NCBI RefSeq assembly: GCF_002077945.1
Contig: NZ_LVYD01000041.1
Span: 340,761-404,760, forward strand
Direction of reading: 5' to 3'
Source: Niastella vici
Lineage (GTDB): Bacteria > Bacteroidota > Bacteroidia > Chitinophagales > Chitinophagaceae
DNA length: 64,000 nucleotides
In this document: positions 35,575 to 45,377 of the stretch, piece by piece
How positions within the stretch are numbered: the stretch's first letter is position 1
How the letters are laid out: each line of letters opens with the position of its first letter
Program-made: the position numbers and the translations under genes
The notes under the pieces: model-generated
Database searches by the model: none
Told to the model about the DNA's origin: nothing
What the model saw: only the letters and a program-made list of their open reading frames with translations

Positions 35575-37023
35575 ATGTCGATAAATTACGATGCATATGA
35601 GGTGGTTGTAGGTCTGGAAGTGCATGCCCAGTTACTTACCAACAGCAAGCTGTTTTGTGGCGATAGCGCTGCATTTGGCGGCGACCCCAATACACATATC
35701 AGTCCCATTACCCTGGCGCACCCCGGCACCCTGCCCAAATTGAATAAAAAGGCCATTTCCTACGCCGTTAAAATAGGATTGGCCTGTAATTGCACCATTA
35801 CCCGGCATAATTATTTTGCCCGCAAAAACTATTTCTATCCCGATCTGCCCAAAGGATACCAGTTATCGCAGCATACCACCCCTGTTTGCCAGGGCGGTTT
35901 TGTGACCATTCGCACGCAGGAGGGAACCAGAGATATCAGGCTGAACCGCATTCATATGGAAGAGGATGCCGGAAAAAGCCTGCACGATGTGGATGCCAGC
36001 AATACCTGTGTTGATTACAACCGCGCCGGCGTACCCCTGGTTGAAATAGTTACCGAACCCGATATTGCCAGCGGCGACGAAGCGTATGCCTATCTTACCG
36101 AATTAAGAAAACTGTTACGGTATCTCGAGATCTGCGATGGTAATATGGAAGAAGGCAGTATGCGTTGCGATGCCAACATTTCGGTACGTAAAAAAGGGGA
36201 TCCCCAACTGGGAACCAAGGTGGAAGTAAAGAACCTGAACTCTATCCGCAACGTAAAACGTGCAATTGAATTTGAAGCCAAACGCCTGGTCGACATCATA
36301 GAATCGGGTGAAAAGGTTATACAACAAACAAGAAGTTTTGACGCCGGCAATGGCACCACTTTCGCGTTGCGCACCAAGGAAGACGCCAACGATTACCGGT
36401 ATTTTGCCGATCCCGACCTTACGCCATTTGTGGTAACAGACCAACTGCTGCAGGAAGTACGTGCGGCCATTCCCGCATTGCCCGAAGAGCGGGTAGCCCG
36501 GTACACCCAACAATTACAATTACCCGAATACGATGCCCGTGTGATCACCGATGAAAAAGAACTGGCTGAGTATTTTGAAAAGATCATAGAACATTCCACC
36601 AATTACAAGGCAGCCGCCAACTGGATGCTGGGCCCTGTTAAATCGTGGCTCAATGAAAACAGTGCATCCATCACAGCCTTCCCTATACAACCCGGCGCCA
36701 TTGCATCGCTCATTGCTTTGATCGATAGCAACCAGGTGAACTTTTCAGTAGCTTCTACCAAACTGTTCACTGCTTTGTTGAAAGAACCCGGCAAACAACC
36801 ATTGCAAATTGCAAAGGAACTAAACCTGCTGCAGGATAGTGATGAAGGGAACGTTGCCGCCTGGATTGAAGAAGTGCTGAATAAAATGCCCGATAAAGTA
36901 GCAGAATATAAAAAAGGCAAGAAAGGATTGATCGGGTTATTTGTAGGCGAAGTAAAAAAAGTATCAAAAGGTAAAGCCGACCCCAAGCTTACCAATGATA
37001 TCCTCCTGAAAAAACTGCAATAA
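35575..37023 (+). CDS. gatB: Asp-tRNA(Asn)/Glu-tRNA(Gln) amidotransferase subunit B
   Basis: 482-aa kinase/tRNA-binding subunit of the GatCAB complex, which amidates misacylated Glu-tRNA(Gln) or Asp-tRNA(Asn). VVGLEVHAQLLTNSKLFC, PKGYQLSQHTTPVC, RIHMEEDAGKSLHD, YNRAGVPLVEIVTEPDI and GSMRCDANIS are hallmark blocks; YRYFADPDLTPFVV and a C-terminal helical tail domain follow. Length is normal. gatA and gatC are not in the window, as is common. A TlpA-like lipoprotein gene follows after 21 bases. Confidence 0.97.
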   Translation: MSINYDAYEVVVGLEVHAQLLTNSKLFCGDSAAFGGDPNTHISPITLAHPGTLPKLNKKAISYAVKIGLACNCTITRHNYFARKNYFYPDLPKGYQLSQHTTPVCQGGFVTIRTQEGTRDIRLNRIHMEEDAGKSLHDVDASNTCVDYNRAGVPLVEIVTEPDIASGDEAYAYLTELRKLLRYLEICDGNMEEGSMRCDANISVRKKGDPQLGTKVEVKNLNSIRNVKRAIEFEAKRLVDIIESGEKVIQQTRSFDAGNGTTFALRTKEDANDYRYFADPDLTPFVVTDQLLQEVRAAIPALPEERVARYTQQLQLPEYDARVITDEKELAEYFEKIIEHSTNYKAAANWMLGPVKSWLNENSASITAFPIQPGAIASLIALIDSNQVNFSVASTKLFTALLKEPGKQPLQIAKELNLLQDSDEGNVAAWIEEVLNKMPDKVAEYKKGKKGLIGLFVGEVKKVSKGKADPKLTNDILLKKLQ

Positions 37024-37044
37024 CTATTAACAAAAACCAGATAG

Positions 37045-38244
37045 ATGAAACTTATTTCGAACCGGCTCCTGATCGTACTCATGGTTACCATTAGTGCCTG
37101 CTCCTCAAAAGAAAAAGGAACACTGGAGGTAACTGGCAACATAGCCAACCTTGATAAGGTAGCCGCATTGTACCCGAACGCTGTAAAAAAAGGCAACGTA
37201 ACACTGTTGTTATATGAAGTGCCTTTTGGCGGAGACCTGCCCCCGGTTCAACTGGATTCGGTTACTGTTTCGGCTGAAAAAAGATCCTATACATTAAAAG
37301 GCCCCGCCAAAAACATTGGCATGTATAATATCGTGGTGCTCGATGGCCCCATGGTGCCTATCGTGAATGATGAGCCTAAGATGACTGTTGATATTGACAT
37401 GGCGAATGAAAAATTCTACACGGTAGCCGGTTCGGTGGCCAGCCGCGAATTACAGGATTTTATTTTTACCTACGATACTAAAAGCTCGGGCGCCGAGCAA
37501 ACCATGAACCAGCTCGACAGTCTGAAACGCATTGGCGCGCCTGACACCACCCTGCTCAGTTTTACCAACCGCAAGAACGACGCCATTAAAGAACTGAACG
37601 AGTATATGAAGCGAATGATGTCAGATGCCAGCCAGCCAGTGGTTGCCGCATTTGTGCTGGGCCGTTCGGCTAAAACATTACCGCAGCCAGAGTTTGAAAC
37701 GGCCCTGAACAGCCTTACTCAAAAATATGCGGGCGATTCGAACCTGGCCGAAATGAAGAAACGCTACAATGCCTACAAAGAGCAGATCGCCAAAATAAAG
37801 GAACAACAGGAACAACAAAACGCCTGGATCGGTAAAAAAGCACCAGAGTTAACCCTGCCCGATGTAAATGGCAAACAGGTATCGCTCGCCTCTTACAAAG
37901 GAAAGTATGTACTGGTTGATTTCTGGGCAAGCTGGTGCCCGCCCTGCCGGGCAGAAAACCCCAATGTGGTAGCCGCTTTCAACAAGTACAAAGACAGGAA
38001 CTTCACTATTCTGGGTGTTTCGCTCGATAAAGACAAAGAAAAATGGGTGGAGGCCATTAAGAAAGACCAGTTAAAATGGACCCATGTAAGTGACCTCGCC
38101 TATTGGGACAGCAAGGCGGTAAATACATTTGGATTTACCGGCATCCCTTACAATATATTAATTGACCCCGAAGGTATTGTAGTAGGCGAAGCATTACGCG
38201 GCGACGACCTGGAAAATAAACTGCACGAAATATTTCTGAAATAA
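37045..38244 (+). CDS. TlpA-like thiol-disulfide oxidoreductase lipoprotein
   Basis: 399 aa. Lipoprotein signal with lipobox cysteine Cys19 (TISACSS). Residues about 25-130 resemble the DUF4369 domain common in Bacteroidota, then a helical linker, then an AhpC/TSA-type thioredoxin domain from about 265 with active-site WCPPC near residues 295-299. The domain is expected in the periplasm, tethered to a membrane, acting on protein thiols or in cytochrome maturation; the partner is unknown. Probably co-transcribed with gatB. Ends before a strong terminator. Confidence 0.88.
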   Translation: MKLISNRLLIVLMVTISACSSKEKGTLEVTGNIANLDKVAALYPNAVKKGNVTLLLYEVPFGGDLPPVQLDSVTVSAEKRSYTLKGPAKNIGMYNIVVLDGPMVPIVNDEPKMTVDIDMANEKFYTVAGSVASRELQDFIFTYDTKSSGAEQTMNQLDSLKRIGAPDTTLLSFTNRKNDAIKELNEYMKRMMSDASQPVVAAFVLGRSAKTLPQPEFETALNSLTQKYAGDSNLAEMKKRYNAYKEQIAKIKEQQEQQNAWIGKKAPELTLPDVNGKQVSLASYKGKYVLVDFWASWCPPCRAENPNVVAAFNKYKDRNFTILGVSLDKDKEKWVEAIKKDQLKWTHVSDLAYWDSKAVNTFGFTGIPYNILIDPEGIVVGEALRGDDLENKLHEIFLK

Positions 38245-38264
38245 TAACAACAGCGATGTTGTAA

Positions 38265-38304
38265 AAAGCGAAGCCCTCCCGGTGCACCGGGAGGGCTTCG
38301 CTTT
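38265..38304. terminator. Strong bidirectional terminator
   Basis: Perfect 18-base inverted repeat AAAGCGAAGCCCTCCCGG and its complement around TGCA, flanked by A and T runs, between the convergent TlpA-like and SusD genes. Confidence 0.9.
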
Positions 38305-38323
38305 TATTTAAACCTGTTCAATT

Positions 38324-39811
38324 TTAATAGTCATCATTTTGCACCAATACGCCCTTGCTTTTATCAACTTCCAACTGCGGAATAGGAAAAACATTCTTTT
38401 TGGCTCCAAATGGTTCGGCCGGTAATATCGTAGTACCGTCACTATCGTACTTGTTGGTAACGGTTCCTTTTACCCGCATAATATCCCAGAAGCGATGTCC
38501 TTCAAAAGCCAGCTCAATTCGACGCTCGCCTAAAATAGCTGCGATCAATGCATCTTTATTGGCAAAGCTGAGTACTGTATAAGAAGGCGACAGGCCTTTA
38601 GCGCGGTCCCTTACCAGGTTCAGTTTGGCTACCGCATCGGCATCAACACCGCTGGCAAGGCGGGCCTGCGCTTCGGCATACGTAAGCAATATTTCTGCAT
38701 AGCGTATGATGGGCGCCCAGTCGGCCCGGCCGGTAATATCAGTATACTTGCGGGTGAATTTATAAGAGGACGTTTGGCTGGTTGTACCGGTAATGATCAG
38801 GGTCCTTCTTTTATCATCAATAGCAAAATAAGGATTGGTGGTTGTGCTCAAATAAGAAGGAGATATTGCCAGGTCGCCCCTGCCAGTAGGGTAATAATGC
38901 ATGGGTAAGGCATTATTTGTATTCGGATTGTCATTTACATTATTGGGAATTGACCAAATGCCTTCATCGGTTATATATTCACCGCCATTTGAAGTGTAGG
39001 CAGCATCAACCGTACTGTTCAGCGAAAACGCACCATAAGTGCCACTGATCACATCTGATGCATATTTTTTTGCATTGGCATAATCGCCTTTGTATAAATA
39101 TACTCTTGATAATAAGGAAGCAGCCGAGGCTTTGGTGCCACGGGTTTTATCGTGGTACGCGTCATTTGATGTACCGGTATATTCAAGCGGCAGATCGGCC
39201 AGGGCATCAGTGAGGTCGGTAATAACAGCTGTATAAACAGCCGCAACCGACGATTTCGGTGTATTGGCAGCCGGGTCGTTTGAAGTAAACCCCTGGGTTA
39301 TTAATGGTATGCCGGGGTGCGAGGCATCGGCAGTGTACACATAGGGTTGCGCAAAAAAGTTTACGAGGTAAAAATTAGCTACGGCACGAATAAACTTACA
39401 TTCCGCGGTTAGCTCTTTTGCTTTGGCAGTGGTTAATTTACTGCTATTGGCCGCAATACCAGCCAAATTCCTGTTTGCCGTTGCAATAGCAAAATACCCG
39501 GCCGTCCAAACATTGTAAGCGATACCGCTATTGGAGGTCAGGTTAAACCGGGGTAACTCGGTAAAATAACCGGTGCGGTCAAATATGTCTTCTCCCAGCA
39601 GGTCAACATATATCAATACTCTTCCTGAGAGAAATTCAGGACTTTGCAACGCATCATAACCAGCCAATACAGCGTTTTCAATTTTTTGTGGCGTTGAAAA
39701 TACCACATCGCTCGATAACAGGTCCTGCGGTTTTATATCATCAGTAACCTTTTTTTGGCAGGCGCTCATGAGTACAGCCGTTGCCAGAAATACATATATT
39801 ATGTGTCGCAT
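38324..39811 (-). CDS. SusD/RagB-family outer-membrane lipoprotein (unit 1)
   Basis: 495-aa surface nutrient-binding lipoprotein that caps the partner SusC channel. Lipobox cysteine Cys18 (VLMSACQKK). TPR-like helices include CKFIRAVANFYLVNFFAQPYVYTAD and the C-terminal RDRAKGLSP, ILGERRIELAFEGHRFWDIMRVKGT, the RagB/SusD signature. Start 39811 fits the signal peptide. It lies 37 bases after its SusC gene. The ligand cannot be told: no glycosidase, lyase or peptidase is adjacent. Confidence 0.93.
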   Translation of the reverse strand: MRHIIYVFLATAVLMSACQKKVTDDIKPQDLLSSDVVFSTPQKIENAVLAGYDALQSPEFLSGRVLIYVDLLGEDIFDRTGYFTELPRFNLTSNSGIAYNVWTAGYFAIATANRNLAGIAANSSKLTTAKAKELTAECKFIRAVANFYLVNFFAQPYVYTADASHPGIPLITQGFTSNDPAANTPKSSVAAVYTAVITDLTDALADLPLEYTGTSNDAYHDKTRGTKASAASLLSRVYLYKGDYANAKKYASDVISGTYGAFSLNSTVDAAYTSNGGEYITDEGIWSIPNNVNDNPNTNNALPMHYYPTGRGDLAISPSYLSTTTNPYFAIDDKRRTLIITGTTSQTSSYKFTRKYTDITGRADWAPIIRYAEILLTYAEAQARLASGVDADAVAKLNLVRDRAKGLSPSYTVLSFANKDALIAAILGERRIELAFEGHRFWDIMRVKGTVTNKYDSDGTTILPAEPFGAKKNVFPIPQLEVDKSKGVLVQNDDY

Positions 39812-39848
39812 AATTTTTTTCAGTTTAAGTAATTGAAGCAAATCACCA

Positions 39849-42800
39849 TTATAATCCAAAGTTGAGACCCACCGTATAGGAACGGGCGAGGTAAGGTCTT
39901 GTTCTATCTATACCCAACCCGATATTCGTATTACCAATACTGTTCGATTCGGGATCGATGCCACTGTAGCCGGTAAAGGTGTACAGGTTATTGGCCTGTA
40001 CATAAAAACGCAATTTGCTCGCTTTGAATTTGTCGGTGATCGATCTTGGCAATGTATAACCGATCTGCACGTTCCGGATACGAACAAAGTCAGCCCTTTC
40101 TAACCAACGCGATGAAGCCTGTGTTGACCACAAATTTGAATTCCAGTACAACACAGGTACATCTGTATTGTCGCCGGCTTTTGTCCAGGCGCCTAAAATG
40201 TCTTCCGATTTATTCCTGGTATTGCCATAGTTCATGATAGTTTGCTTGGTTTGGTTATATAAATAAAAGCCAAACGCATATTGCAGATCGATGTTGGCGT
40301 CAAAAGCGCGATAGTTGAACGTTTGTGATAAACCGCCATAGAATTTCGGATAAGGTGATTTATCTTTTAATACAACCCGGTCTGCGGCTCCAATTGCAGT
40401 AGTATTAGTGCCATCTTTAACAAATGACCAGGTTCTGTTATTCATGTTATATTGCTTTTCATTGCCATTTACATCCAGAAAAATGGGAAATCCATTGGCA
40501 GGGTTAACCCTTGACCAGCGGACGAGATAAAAAACACCCAGATTATAACCAGGCTTTGCCAAAGAAAAAGTGGCGGCCGGGTCTTTATCAAACACCTGAT
40601 CATTATTGGCATTCGTGGCAATTACTTTGGTGTTGTTCCAGGCCGTATTGAAATTCACATTCCATTGAAAGTCTCTTGTATGTATAACTGCGGTGTTAAC
40701 GGTTAACTCAACGCCCCGGCTGCGCATTTCACCAACGTTATCTTTGATAATATTGCCGGGAAAACCCAGCGTAGCCAGAACCGGGTTATCGAGGATGAGA
40801 TCAATAGTTTTGCGGTTATAATACTCAATGGTAAAACTGGTATTTTTAAAGATCACCGCATCAATGCCTATATCGAATGTCTTATGCCGTTCCCAACGCA
40901 GATTGGAGTTTCCGGGGTTTGCCATTGTTAATACGCCTATATCGGCATATGAGGCCGGTTTATAGGTACTGATGGCAGGGAAATAACCAATATCAGAATT
41001 ACCTGTTACGCCATAGCTGGCCCGTAATTTCAGATCATTCACAAAGCTGAACTGGCTCATAAAATCTTCCTGCGTCACCCGCCAGGCTATTGAACCCGAA
41101 GGGAAATAACCCCATCTGTTTTTGGGACCAAAACGGCTATCGGCATCGGCCCTGAAATTAAAAGTAGCCAGGTACTTCTTCTTAAAACCATAATTGATAC
41201 TTCCAAAATAAGAGGCCAGGCCATCATCAATACCATCAATGCCATTTTCACCGCCTACCTCGTCATAATTATCCGCACTGATCAATAACAGGTCCGGATC
41301 TTTTATACCGGCTCCATAAGTATAGGTATAAGAACTGGTGCGGCGGGTATATTCTGTTCCGGCCAGCGCATTCAACTCATGATCGGCGCCTATTTGCCGG
41401 TTATAGTTTAACGTGTTATACCAGCTCCAGGTGTTTCTTTCATTGTAAACTTTTTGTTTCAGTCCAAAACCCAGGCCATCACCAATATCAGGGTTCCAGA
41501 ACTGATCGGTTAAACCGGTAGCATAGTCAACGTTTACCTGGCTCTTAAACTTCAATCCTCTTATCAGTTGCGCTTCACCGAATGCGCTTCCAATAAAACG
41601 GCGGCCGTCGCGGTTGTCATAGTTAAGGTGAGTAACCGCTTCGGGATTGGGTACATTGTAGCCGGTAGCCAAATTTCCGCCCAACCCAGCATAGTATTTT
41701 CCATCAGCCCCATATACCGGGATGTTCGGCATGGCTGTTAATGGACCGAAAGGGATACCCGACAATGCGTTACCGGTACCCGATCCCAGTCCACTGGTTT
41801 GGGTGCGTGAGAACTGGGTGTTGGCCCCTATCTGCAACCAATCGGTCACTCTCGATGCAATATTCAACCGCACTGCTCCTCTCTTTTGCTCAGTATTCTC
41901 AATATAACTTTGCACATCATTATAGTTCAAAGAGGCGAAATAGGTAGTTCGTTGTGAGCCGCCACTGAGAGCAAGGTTATGGTTCTGCACCATTCCCTTT
42001 CGGGAAAGCTCTTTCTGCCAATCGGTATTAACAGTATCCAGCTTTCCATCACTATTTATATCACCATAATTGGCGCCGGGCGACAACCCTGCATTACTTC
42101 TTAACTTATTGACAGTGGTAATATAATCTGATGCATTCAATACTTTCATCTTGCGCGCAGCTTCATTGAAACCAAAAAAGTTATCATAATTGAGCGTGCT
42201 TTGCCCGGCCTTTCCTTTTTTGGTAGTGATCAACAGTACGCCAGCCGACCCACGTGAACCATAAATGGCAGCTGCCGAAGCATCTTTCAACACTTCAACA
42301 CTTTCTATATCGTTTGGATTCAGTTCGGCCAGGGGATTGTTGTGATTGTATAACTGCCCCTGATCACCCTGTGTTATGGGAACACCATCGAGCACGATCA
42401 ATGGGCTGCTACCCGATGAAATGGAAGCACCGCCTCTGATGCGGATGATCACATCATCGCCAACCAAACCCGATGAAGTATTCACCAGCACACCGGCAGC
42501 CTTACCGGTAAGCGCCTGGTCAAAACTGGTAACGGGTTTATTGGCCACCACATCTCCATTTACCTTACTTACAGAGCCTGTCAGCGACCGTTTGGCAATG
42601 GTATTATAACCTACCACCACTACTTCATCAAGCGAGGCATCCATAGCTTTTAAAGCCAGGCTGTACTCGTTTGCAGGTCCGATCTTTACTTCTTCGGTTT
42701 GCAGATTGATCGAAGAAATAACCAGGGTTTTGGCACCAGGCGGTATATTTAATGAATACCCGCCATCGGTATTAGTGACCGTGCCTACTCGTGTACCTTT

Positions 42801-42935
42801 AACAATAACAGAAGCATTGGGCACCGGGTTACCATTTGCATCGGTAACTTTTCCGGAAATGGTTCGTGTTTGGGCAAGCAATTCCCCTGAAAGGAGTAAT
42901 AAGCAACACCAAAGGGACGTCAGAAATTTTCTCAT
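39849..42935 (-). CDS. SusC/RagA-family TonB-linked outer-membrane transporter (unit 1)
   Basis: 1028-aa TonB-dependent channel. Signal peptide about 1-22 (LLLLSGELLAQ), a carboxypeptidase-D-like plug extension (ISGKVTDANGNPVPNASVIVKGTRVGT), TonB-box region DEVVVVGYNT, plug domain with ALTGKAAGVLV and VEVLKDASAAAIYGSRGSAGVLLITTKKGKAG, then a beta-barrel ending RSYTVGLNFGL with terminal aromatic/leucine. ATG at 42935 (MRKFLTS) fits the signal peptide; 42947 is also in frame. Pairs with the SusD gene downstream. Confidence 0.95.
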   Translation of the reverse strand: MRKFLTSLWCCLLLLSGELLAQTRTISGKVTDANGNPVPNASVIVKGTRVGTVTNTDGGYSLNIPPGAKTLVISSINLQTEEVKIGPANEYSLALKAMDASLDEVVVVGYNTIAKRSLTGSVSKVNGDVVANKPVTSFDQALTGKAAGVLVNTSSGLVGDDVIIRIRGGASISSGSSPLIVLDGVPITQGDQGQLYNHNNPLAELNPNDIESVEVLKDASAAAIYGSRGSAGVLLITTKKGKAGQSTLNYDNFFGFNEAARKMKVLNASDYITTVNKLRSNAGLSPGANYGDINSDGKLDTVNTDWQKELSRKGMVQNHNLALSGGSQRTTYFASLNYNDVQSYIENTEQKRGAVRLNIASRVTDWLQIGANTQFSRTQTSGLGSGTGNALSGIPFGPLTAMPNIPVYGADGKYYAGLGGNLATGYNVPNPEAVTHLNYDNRDGRRFIGSAFGEAQLIRGLKFKSQVNVDYATGLTDQFWNPDIGDGLGFGLKQKVYNERNTWSWYNTLNYNRQIGADHELNALAGTEYTRRTSSYTYTYGAGIKDPDLLLISADNYDEVGGENGIDGIDDGLASYFGSINYGFKKKYLATFNFRADADSRFGPKNRWGYFPSGSIAWRVTQEDFMSQFSFVNDLKLRASYGVTGNSDIGYFPAISTYKPASYADIGVLTMANPGNSNLRWERHKTFDIGIDAVIFKNTSFTIEYYNRKTIDLILDNPVLATLGFPGNIIKDNVGEMRSRGVELTVNTAVIHTRDFQWNVNFNTAWNNTKVIATNANNDQVFDKDPAATFSLAKPGYNLGVFYLVRWSRVNPANGFPIFLDVNGNEKQYNMNNRTWSFVKDGTNTTAIGAADRVVLKDKSPYPKFYGGLSQTFNYRAFDANIDLQYAFGFYLYNQTKQTIMNYGNTRNKSEDILGAWTKAGDNTDVPVLYWNSNLWSTQASSRWLERADFVRIRNVQIGYTLPRSITDKFKASKLRFYVQANNLYTFTGYSGIDPESNSIGNTNIGLGIDRTRPYLARSYTVGLNFGL

Positions 42936-43060
42936 CGGAGTTAGCATTTATATAGGTTAATAACAGTGAATGACTAAATTTTATAATAGATATATCAAAG
43001 AAGGACAACAAAATCTAATGAGCGCTGCAATCAATTCTTAATAATAATTACATGTTCTTA

Positions 43061-43089
43061 TCATGACTCGATAGCGCATCGGGTCATGA
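43061..43089 (-). promoter_or_regulatory. Palindrome in the leader of SusC unit 1
   Basis: TCATGACTCGAT / ATCGGGTCATGA with one G-T pair and a five-base loop. It lies between the -7 box and the start codon, so it would be in the 5' leader of the susC mRNA. No T-run on the minus strand. It may be an operator or a leader structure. Confidence 0.45.
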
Positions 43090-43244
43090 CACCTTTAAAA
43101 AATATCATTTACCAAGAATTATGTAACGGTATACCAGGATATTCCCGGTATTGTCTGGTTGATCTTCAATCAATTTATTGATCAAAAACAAGTCTACAGG
43201 GAATCGGCCTTCGCACATCCTGTAAGGTTATCGGTAGGGGGCCC

Positions 43245-43252
43245 CAAAGATA
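43245..43252 (-). promoter_or_regulatory. -7 promoter box candidate for SusCD unit 1
   Basis: Minus strand TATCTTTG, about 310 bases upstream of the susC ATG. No matching -33 TTG. Confidence 0.35.
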
Positions 43253-43338
43253 AGGACTTGGCGATATAATATATGTTTAGATGATATATTGTCAGTTAAA
43301 AACAGAAAACAAAAAACCTGTATAAGTAGTTTTATAAT

Positions 43339-43370
43339 AAAAGGCCCGACATAATGACGGGCCTTTTATT
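43339..43370 (-). terminator. Terminator of SusCD unit 2
   Basis: AAAAGGCCCG / CGGGCCTTTT with a nine-base loop, followed on the minus strand by TATTATAAAA. It lies 17 bases downstream of the small lipoprotein gene and separates the two Sus units. Confidence 0.8.
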
Positions 43371-43386
43371 ATGTATACAATACAAA

Positions 43387-43890
43387 TTACGCCAGCACTA
43401 AAACGCGAACGGGCATGGTCACCACCTGTGATCCATCATCTAACGTTATCAGAAAATATAACCGTAATGCCAGTTCAGCATTTGCTTTTGCAGCCGGATT
43501 GGAAGCTGATACGGGGAACTTGCTGAAATACTCGGTTATAGATGTATTGTATGTATACGTGGTAGCACTCACTGAAATGGGCGTTGCCACATACCAACCT
43601 GTTGCCCCGGTTGACTGGATCTTTGTGTAGGAAGTGCTGGCTGCTATTCTTGTTATTTCCTTTATTGTTCTGCCGCTTTGGTCAGGTATTGCCAGAACGA
43701 TCTGGATATTGCCACCACCCGCCAAAGAGGTAGTGACCGTAGGATCGGGCCGGTAGGCGGTTGCATTGGTAATATTAACCGGCACACCGGGCCGTGCATC
43801 CATCAGCGGGTCGGTTGTTTGTTTGGTACAGCCATTCAATATAATAGCGGCCATTATTATAAAGACAGTTTTATTTATGCTGTGTTTCAT
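43387..43890 (-). CDS. Small lipoprotein of the SusCD unit 2 operon, unknown function
   Basis: 167-aa protein with a signal peptide and lipobox cysteine Cys21 (IILNGCTK). The mature part is beta-rich and hydroxyl-rich (SVSATTYTYNTSIT, LRLYFLITLDDGSQVVTMPVRVLVLA) with no catalytic motif. It is third in order after SusC and SusD, the usual place for an extra surface-binding lipoprotein, so it may help bind the ligand; that is inference. Start 43890 is chosen for the signal peptide over 43911. Confidence 0.75.
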   Translation of the reverse strand: MKHSINKTVFIIMAAIILNGCTKQTTDPLMDARPGVPVNITNATAYRPDPTVTTSLAGGGNIQIVLAIPDQSGRTIKEITRIAASTSYTKIQSTGATGWYVATPISVSATTYTYNTSITEYFSKFPVSASNPAAKANAELALRLYFLITLDDGSQVVTMPVRVLVLA

Positions 43891-43911
43891 GTTATAATTT
43901 TTAATAAACAA

Positions 43912-45360
43912 CTATTTAGCCCACCATACTTTTACATCGGTATGTGGTGCAGGGTTTGGCGTATTGGGATTCCTTTGTATTTCACCATTGGGTAATGTTA
44001 ACCGCGTAGGTATTACGTTGGGATTTTGACCAGCAGCATTACTGGCAAGCGCCAATACAGGGTAACCTGTTCTTCGATAGTCATTGAATGCTTCTATACC
44101 ATTCCCGATCCAGGCCATGTATTTCTGCGTGATGATCTGTTTACGTTTGTCTTCTGTTGTACCAGCCAGGGTAACCACAGCAGGGTTGTCAGTAAAATAC
44201 TGATTGATCTCAGCGGTAGTCATACCTATCTTTTGCATGTTGGCTTTAATACCGGCCTGGTAATAGGTATTGGCATCACCCGCTGTACCCAGGATCAATG
44301 CCGATTCGGCCAAAATGAAATTCACCTGGGCAAATGTCAGTAGTCTTACAGGCGCTTCACCAAGGGTGCCAGTAAGGAAAGTGTTGTATTTACTTCTGGT
44401 AGCAAGCGCAGGCGCAACAGCAGTTGAACCGTTTTCATAGGCTACAAAATTGCCGGTTGGCTTGGTAAAGTATTTGCCCAGCCGCACAGTATCATTGAGG
44501 CTTCTTGACAGGGCCAGCAAACGGGCGCTCAACATTTGATCGGTGGTACGGTTTACATTATTGAAAGTGTAAAGCGGATTTTGATTACCTACAGCGTTAC
44601 CAAATGGCACTTCAAAATCAAGTGCATTTGAATTGATATAATTATTACCGGTTATTACCGCATCGATGATTGATTTAGCCAGGGCAGGATTGGGGTTGGA
44701 GATCTGCATGGCAAATTTCAATAACAGGGTGTTGCCCATCTGTTTCCATTTAGTTAGGTCGCCGCCATAAACCATATCATCTTTCCCTGGAGTTAATACA
44801 CTTGTTTTGTCAAGGTCGGCCATACCCGATTTAACCAGGTCGAACAAACTTTGAATGCTGTCGGCAGCATTCCCCTGATAAATATCCTGCTGTTTATCAA
44901 AGCGGGGCGTAATAAACTTTAATCCCTGACCAGCCTGAGAGTAAGGCACATCACCCCACAGATCTGTTATCATAGAATAGGCATAGGCCAGTTCCAATTT
45001 TGCAATGCCTCCATATGCAGGGTTGGCGTCACCAAATTTATTTATAATTATTACCAGGTTATTGACTGCTCCATTATAAAGCTCCAGGTTCCACTGGTTA
45101 TCAAAATAACCTTCCAGTTTATATACATCATAATCCAGCGCCTGGCTGCCTGTGCCTGCCAGATGTTGTATGATCACCGAAGTAACCCTGTCGAGGTCAT
45201 TGGCATTTGCAAACGCAAGGGCTGCCGTGGTGGTCGGCAATAGTGTGCCTGGCGGAACAGATGTTGGGTTATTGGGGGTTTGGTTTACATCAAGATACTT
45301 CTTACAGGCTATTGATGAAAACAAAACCGGTATTATCAGAAATAGAATTAGTTTTTTCAT
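43912..45360 (-). CDS. SusD-like outer-membrane lipoprotein (unit 2, SusD-like 2 type)
   Basis: 482-aa lipoprotein with Cys19 (LFSSIACKKYLD) and the typical YLDVNQTPNNPTSVPPGTLLPTT start of the SusD-like 2 group. LAYAYSMITDLWGDVPYSQAGQ, DPSKWKQMGNTLLLKFAMQ-like (here GDLTKWKQMGNTLLLKFAMQ) and ITQKYMAWIGNGIEAFNDYRRTGYP are family blocks. It begins 17 bases after the SusC stop. Members of this group are often found with protein- or peptide-related loci, but the ligand cannot be read from sequence. Confidence 0.92.
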   Translation of the reverse strand: MKKLILFLIIPVLFSSIACKKYLDVNQTPNNPTSVPPGTLLPTTTAALAFANANDLDRVTSVIIQHLAGTGSQALDYDVYKLEGYFDNQWNLELYNGAVNNLVIIINKFGDANPAYGGIAKLELAYAYSMITDLWGDVPYSQAGQGLKFITPRFDKQQDIYQGNAADSIQSLFDLVKSGMADLDKTSVLTPGKDDMVYGGDLTKWKQMGNTLLLKFAMQISNPNPALAKSIIDAVITGNNYINSNALDFEVPFGNAVGNQNPLYTFNNVNRTTDQMLSARLLALSRSLNDTVRLGKYFTKPTGNFVAYENGSTAVAPALATRSKYNTFLTGTLGEAPVRLLTFAQVNFILAESALILGTAGDANTYYQAGIKANMQKIGMTTAEINQYFTDNPAVVTLAGTTEDKRKQIITQKYMAWIGNGIEAFNDYRRTGYPVLALASNAAGQNPNVIPTRLTLPNGEIQRNPNTPNPAPHTDVKVWWAK

Positions 45361-45377
45361 ACATGATTTTTTTCAGG

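Larger units (their letters stand above)
42936..43386. other. 451-bp spacer between the two Sus units
   Basis: It contains a 12-base-stem palindrome (43061-43089), a minus-strand -7 box (43245-43252) and the terminator of the upstream unit (43339-43370). No ORF. Confidence 0.6.
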
